The notes below the pieces were generated by a model. The model was not told the DNA's origin. It saw nothing but the letters and a program-made list of their open reading frames with translations, and searched no databases. Shown here piece after piece: positions 61,229 to 64,000 of a stretch of 64,000 nt of DNA (positions are counted from its first letter, which is position 1; every line of letters starts with the position of its first letter). A program made the position numbers and the translations under genes. Source of the stretch: Bacteroidales bacterium M8 (GTDB lineage: Bacteria; Bacteroidota; Bacteroidia; Bacteroidales; Muribaculaceae); contig LUJS01000023.1 of the NCBI GenBank assembly GCA_001689495.1, positions 141,656-205,655 of the forward strand. The letters are read 5' to 3'.

Positions 61229-62971
61229 TTAGAAAATTATTGTTCTCCAATCATCAGCGAGATCCGGGCTGACAGAAATACACGGTGTCTGTAGTTTGCC
61301 ATTTAGAGATATTGATTGCTGTTGAATATTGCGGTACAGGTAGTCGTTCAGTTCACCAAGAGTTACCCGGCCTTCGCATTCTTTGAGTTTTTTCAGAAAA
61401 TAGTATGTGAAAAGCCCATGCTGTTGCGAGTCTATCGAATATGCAGTCTCTTTGTCACTGCAAGCCGAAATGACTATTGTATTACCTGTTACTTGCGGCT
61501 TTGGCTGTTTGATTGCCACGCCTCTGGCAGAAACGAGCATGTCGCCTTCTCTTTTGGCGCCGGAAAAACAAGCATCCAGTATTACTGTCGTTTTAGTACC
61601 CGTGGCCGATATTTCAGCAAGCATCTCGTTCAGGTCAAGACCTGTACTTACGTTTCGGGAAAAACCGTCTTTGGGTAGAAGATATGATGTCGACATATCC
61701 TCTGCAGGCATTCCGTGGCCGGCATAATAGACAATATTCTGTGCTCCATCATGTGCCAAGGATATATCCTTGAGCCATTCAAGCTCGTATTTCATCTTGT
61801 TTAGGGATGCATCCGAAATCAATCTGATGTTTTCCTTGGGTATGCCTAAAAGTTGATTAAGATATTTGAAGACAATGTTTCCATCTCTGGATGCAAAGGG
61901 AACTTCCGGCTCATACTCATATTGTTCGTTGGCAATGATGAGGGCGAATGTGTTGGGCCTCGACATGCCTGTGTTTTTAAAATCACCGTCGACATCAGAA
62001 TCCAAGGAATATTTGGCCTCAAGATGATCGGTCCATTCCTCATATGTAGAGAAGTTTTTTGAATCGGATAATCCTTCTTGATATAATTGAAACATTATTT
62101 CCTCGGCGAACATGTCGTGGTTTGATCTGCATCCCCATTTCAAGCATGCCTCAAGATGTTTTTTGTCAAATGTCTCGTAATATAATTCTGCATGAAGCGT
62201 TGTTAGATAACGCATGGCACGTCCTGTTCGTGAGCCCCAGAAATCTTTATAATCCGGATTATTGATTTCAGCAATTTTAGTGAACCATCGTAACGCCTCT
62301 TTAGTGTCTCTTGATACATTGGCGCCTTTGAGGTGATCGGGATTCATATTGATCATTCCCATTTCATACATGGCATCCATATCTCCATATTCGGCAGCAG
62401 CGCGATACATTTTAACCGCCTGCCATGGTTTTCCTGTTATCGTATAAAAGTCGGCTAAAATACGTCTTAGTCCGGCGTGTTCTGTTTCCCTCAATTTGGC
62501 CTGTAGCAGCGTTATGGCTTCTTCTGTCTGTTTGTCGTTTTTGTGCATTATGATACAGCAGTTGACAAGAGATTTGTATTTACATTCAGAATCTCCCGGG
62601 GCTGATGCAGCCTTGAGATAATAATCCTTCGCTTTTGAGAGGTTGACAAACTGAGACCCAAGACCGGTATTGTTGATGCCATCGTATGTCAGGCCTGCGT
62701 TGAACATCGCTTCAACATTTCCTTGAATGACGGCTTTGTCAAACCAAAGTCTTGCTTTGGCTATCTCGCCTTGTTCAAGGAAAAAATACCCGACAATATT
62801 CTGGGCCACGTCATTTCCGCTGTTTGCATAGGGCATCATGGTGTTGATGGCCTTGTTGATTTCACCTTGATCGAACAAGTTGATGGTTTCTTCATATGTC
62901 TCGTCCCAGTCTGCATAGGCATTAATGAATATCTGAGAGACAATGAAAATGAATGAGATGAATCGTTTCAT
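61229..62971 (-). CDS. Caspase-like (C14) protease with Sel1/TPR repeats, exported
   Basis: The ATG at 62971 gives 580 residues with signal peptide MKRFISFIFIVSQIFINAYA. Residues about 25-300 hold helical Sel1/TPR-like repeats (NAGLTYDGINNTGLGS; RAAAEYGDMDAMYEMGMINM). Residues about 345-580 are a caspase-fold domain (TFALIIANEQYEYEPEVPFA) with H419 in VYYAGHGMP and C468 in VILDACFSGAK. Bacterial caspase-like proteins with a signal peptide are thought to act in the envelope; the target is unknown. Composition is AT-richer than most of the window, and it stands between a DUF4384 protein and an L,D-transpeptidase. Confidence 0.92.
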   Translation of the reverse strand: MKRFISFIFIVSQIFINAYADWDETYEETINLFDQGEINKAINTMMPYANSGNDVAQNIVGYFFLEQGEIAKARLWFDKAVIQGNVEAMFNAGLTYDGINNTGLGSQFVNLSKAKDYYLKAASAPGDSECKYKSLVNCCIIMHKNDKQTEEAITLLQAKLRETEHAGLRRILADFYTITGKPWQAVKMYRAAAEYGDMDAMYEMGMINMNPDHLKGANVSRDTKEALRWFTKIAEINNPDYKDFWGSRTGRAMRYLTTLHAELYYETFDKKHLEACLKWGCRSNHDMFAEEIMFQLYQEGLSDSKNFSTYEEWTDHLEAKYSLDSDVDGDFKNTGMSRPNTFALIIANEQYEYEPEVPFASRDGNIVFKYLNQLLGIPKENIRLISDASLNKMKYELEWLKDISLAHDGAQNIVYYAGHGMPAEDMSTSYLLPKDGFSRNVSTGLDLNEMLAEISATGTKTTVILDACFSGAKREGDMLVSARGVAIKQPKPQVTGNTIVISACSDKETAYSIDSQQHGLFTYYFLKKLKECEGRVTLGELNDYLYRNIQQQSISLNGKLQTPCISVSPDLADDWRTIIF

Positions 62972-63006
62972 TGCTTTTATGGATTGGTTTTTGATTAGTA
63001 TTTTTT

Positions 63007-63873
63007 TCAAGGATGAATGACAAATGGTTTTTCGATCAATTGCATGGAGGTATCCTTGTTGCGGTTCTCGGAAACCCATTTGTTGAATTCCTTGAGTGTG
63101 AGCTGTCTTGGTAATTTATCGGATATTCCCGTGTCGCTTGACTTGACGAATCTGTTTTCAGAAAACAATACAATCAATATGTTCTGTTCTTCGGTTTTTC
63201 CGCATGTCATAGTATATTCATCCACAAGATGTCGGTTTTCCAATTCCGCAGACTTTCGGTCGAAAAGGATATATTCTCGATTTGCCACAATGTCGAATAT
63301 GCCATTTTTCTGGCGGGCGTATGGCAACAGACAATAGGCATTGTCCTTATCGGTAAGATAAACGGATAGATAGCCATTGACCGGTGAGGAAAAGTAGAGA
63401 TAAAGGTCATCACTGTTCTTAAAATCTTTACTCTCGTTTCTGGGGTCGGGTATATTGCGCAGTATCTTGACGTTAAGAGATGCCCGGCTTGATTGCTGTT
63501 CACGTATTACGCCACGGGCTTTAACTGAAACACATAACAGGCCATCGCTATAACCGATTTCATAGACGGGCTCTTTGGTGGTTTCGATCCATTCACCTCT
63601 CAGATCGCTTCTGCCTATTGATTGAAAATCGACAGATGAATCGCCATTGCTATTGGTTACGGAAGTATAGTTGCTTTGGCTTACCACCGTGCCGAACTCA
63701 TCAGCGATCGCTTGTGCCTTAGCGCGGTCGAGAGCAATTCGTTTAGCTTCATCAATAGAGATGTTGTCTGCACCGACGTATGTGTATTCGATCTTTACAT
63801 TTTTGGTCCGTTGCGCTTTGATTGGCGCTACGATTAGTAAGGAAAGTATGATGGCGAAAAGTTTTTTTGCCAT
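63007..63873 (-). CDS. Exported protein with DUF4384-like domain
   Basis: A 288-residue protein with signal peptide MAKKLFAIILSLLIVAPIKA. Residues 22-125 resemble the LPP20/flagellar-assembly FlgT-N type fold (IDEAKRIALDRAKAQAIADEF). Residues about 150-245 match DUF4384 (LYLYFSSPVNGYLSVYLTDKD, ILIVLFSENRF). DUF4384 proteins are often encoded beside caspase-like proteases, as here, 35 nt upstream of the caspase gene. A partner role is inferred. Confidence 0.75.
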   Translation of the reverse strand: MAKKLFAIILSLLIVAPIKAQRTKNVKIEYTYVGADNISIDEAKRIALDRAKAQAIADEFGTVVSQSNYTSVTNSNGDSSVDFQSIGRSDLRGEWIETTKEPVYEIGYSDGLLCVSVKARGVIREQQSSRASLNVKILRNIPDPRNESKDFKNSDDLYLYFSSPVNGYLSVYLTDKDNAYCLLPYARQKNGIFDIVANREYILFDRKSAELENRHLVDEYTMTCGKTEEQNILIVLFSENRFVKSSDTGISDKLPRQLTLKEFNKWVSENRNKDTSMQLIEKPFVIHP

Positions 63874-63957
63874 AGATGGAGACTGACATACCCGAAGACT
63901 CTACAAACGGGTAGATAAAAAAATAGCGTGAAGAGTCTGTACGTACTCGTCCCACAA

Positions 63958-64000
63958 TTAGAGGCTCTGGTATTGCGGCGCATGGTAATAAACCTGTGTT
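63958..64000 (-). CDS. Possible C-terminus of a gene running off the right edge
   Basis: One minus-strand frame reads TQVYYHAPQYQSL and stops at 63960-63958. It may be the end of the next gene in the block, 84 nt upstream of the DUF4384 gene, but 13 codons are too few to be sure. Confidence 0.3.
   Translation of the reverse strand, partial: TQVYYHAPQYQSL

Noticed and set aside
63752..63955. A minus-strand frame over the start of the DUF4384 gene
   Set aside because: It runs mainly inside the DUF4384 gene in another frame and has no recognisable features.

Overview
The window is about 64 kb of GC-rich chromosome (most genes look near 60% G+C by eye) from a Bacteroidales bacterium, most likely a gut Muribaculaceae relative. 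The evidence is the Bacteroidetes-type promoter box TAnnTTTG in front of many genes (with TTTG 19-20 bp upstream in the clearest cases), a fused SecDF, an Rnf-type electron transport set, MaeB with a phosphotransacetylase tail, LruC-type surface proteins and secreted glycoside hydrolases with Bacteroidetes C-terminal tails. The family-level placement is inference. No rRNA, tRNA or CRISPR array was recognised.

Layout. 1-7313 (minus): a glycosyltransferase cut by the window edge, GH3 beta-glucosidase, PgpH-like c-di-AMP phosphodiesterase, DUF2752, a GYF/CD225 protein, deoC, a MazG-like gene and dtd, read as one long unit with several 4-nt overlaps. 7384-16179 (minus): fsr-like exporter, ettA, xerD, a shortened methyltransferase-like gene, YfhO, a lipoprotein, def and ruvX. 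16209-24426 (plus): rplS with a structured leader, a multi-hairpin intergenic element, secDF, a Big_2 surface protein and a CPA2 antiporter. 24552-29202 (minus): tpx, an exported protein and rnfDGEA without rnfB or rnfC. 29318-35379 (plus): manC, rel and maeB. 35464-42424: YbjN, PadR-PspC, WYL regulator, a frame-disrupted RAYT transposase with REP-like palindromes, comM and GH28.

42563-64000 is the accessory part: GH10 xylanase, an S24 repressor, a mosaic lipoprotein/LruC pair, a Yip1-like protein and smpB, a MqsR-like toxin with an HTH-Panacea antitoxin, yebC, pheT, a HigB-like toxin with an HTH-ImmA antitoxin, divergent GH43 and acetylxylan esterase genes, a DUF3791 cassette bounded by a captured esterase 3' end, and a lower-GC block with an L,D-transpeptidase, a caspase-like protease and a DUF4384 protein.

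How it fits together: GH10, GH43 and the esterase point to acetylated xylan use; GH28 and GH3 add pectin and beta-glucoside cleavage. Rnf (ion gradient), CPA2 antiporter, SecDF and PgpH serve envelope energetics. Two toxin-antitoxin operons, a RAYT with REP palindromes, short tandem arrays starting at stop codons and the esterase-tail duplication mark places where the chromosome is being remodelled. The strongest candidates for something undescribed are the DUF3791 cassette, the mosaic LruC locus, the stop-codon-anchored tandem arrays and the caspase/DUF4384 pair.
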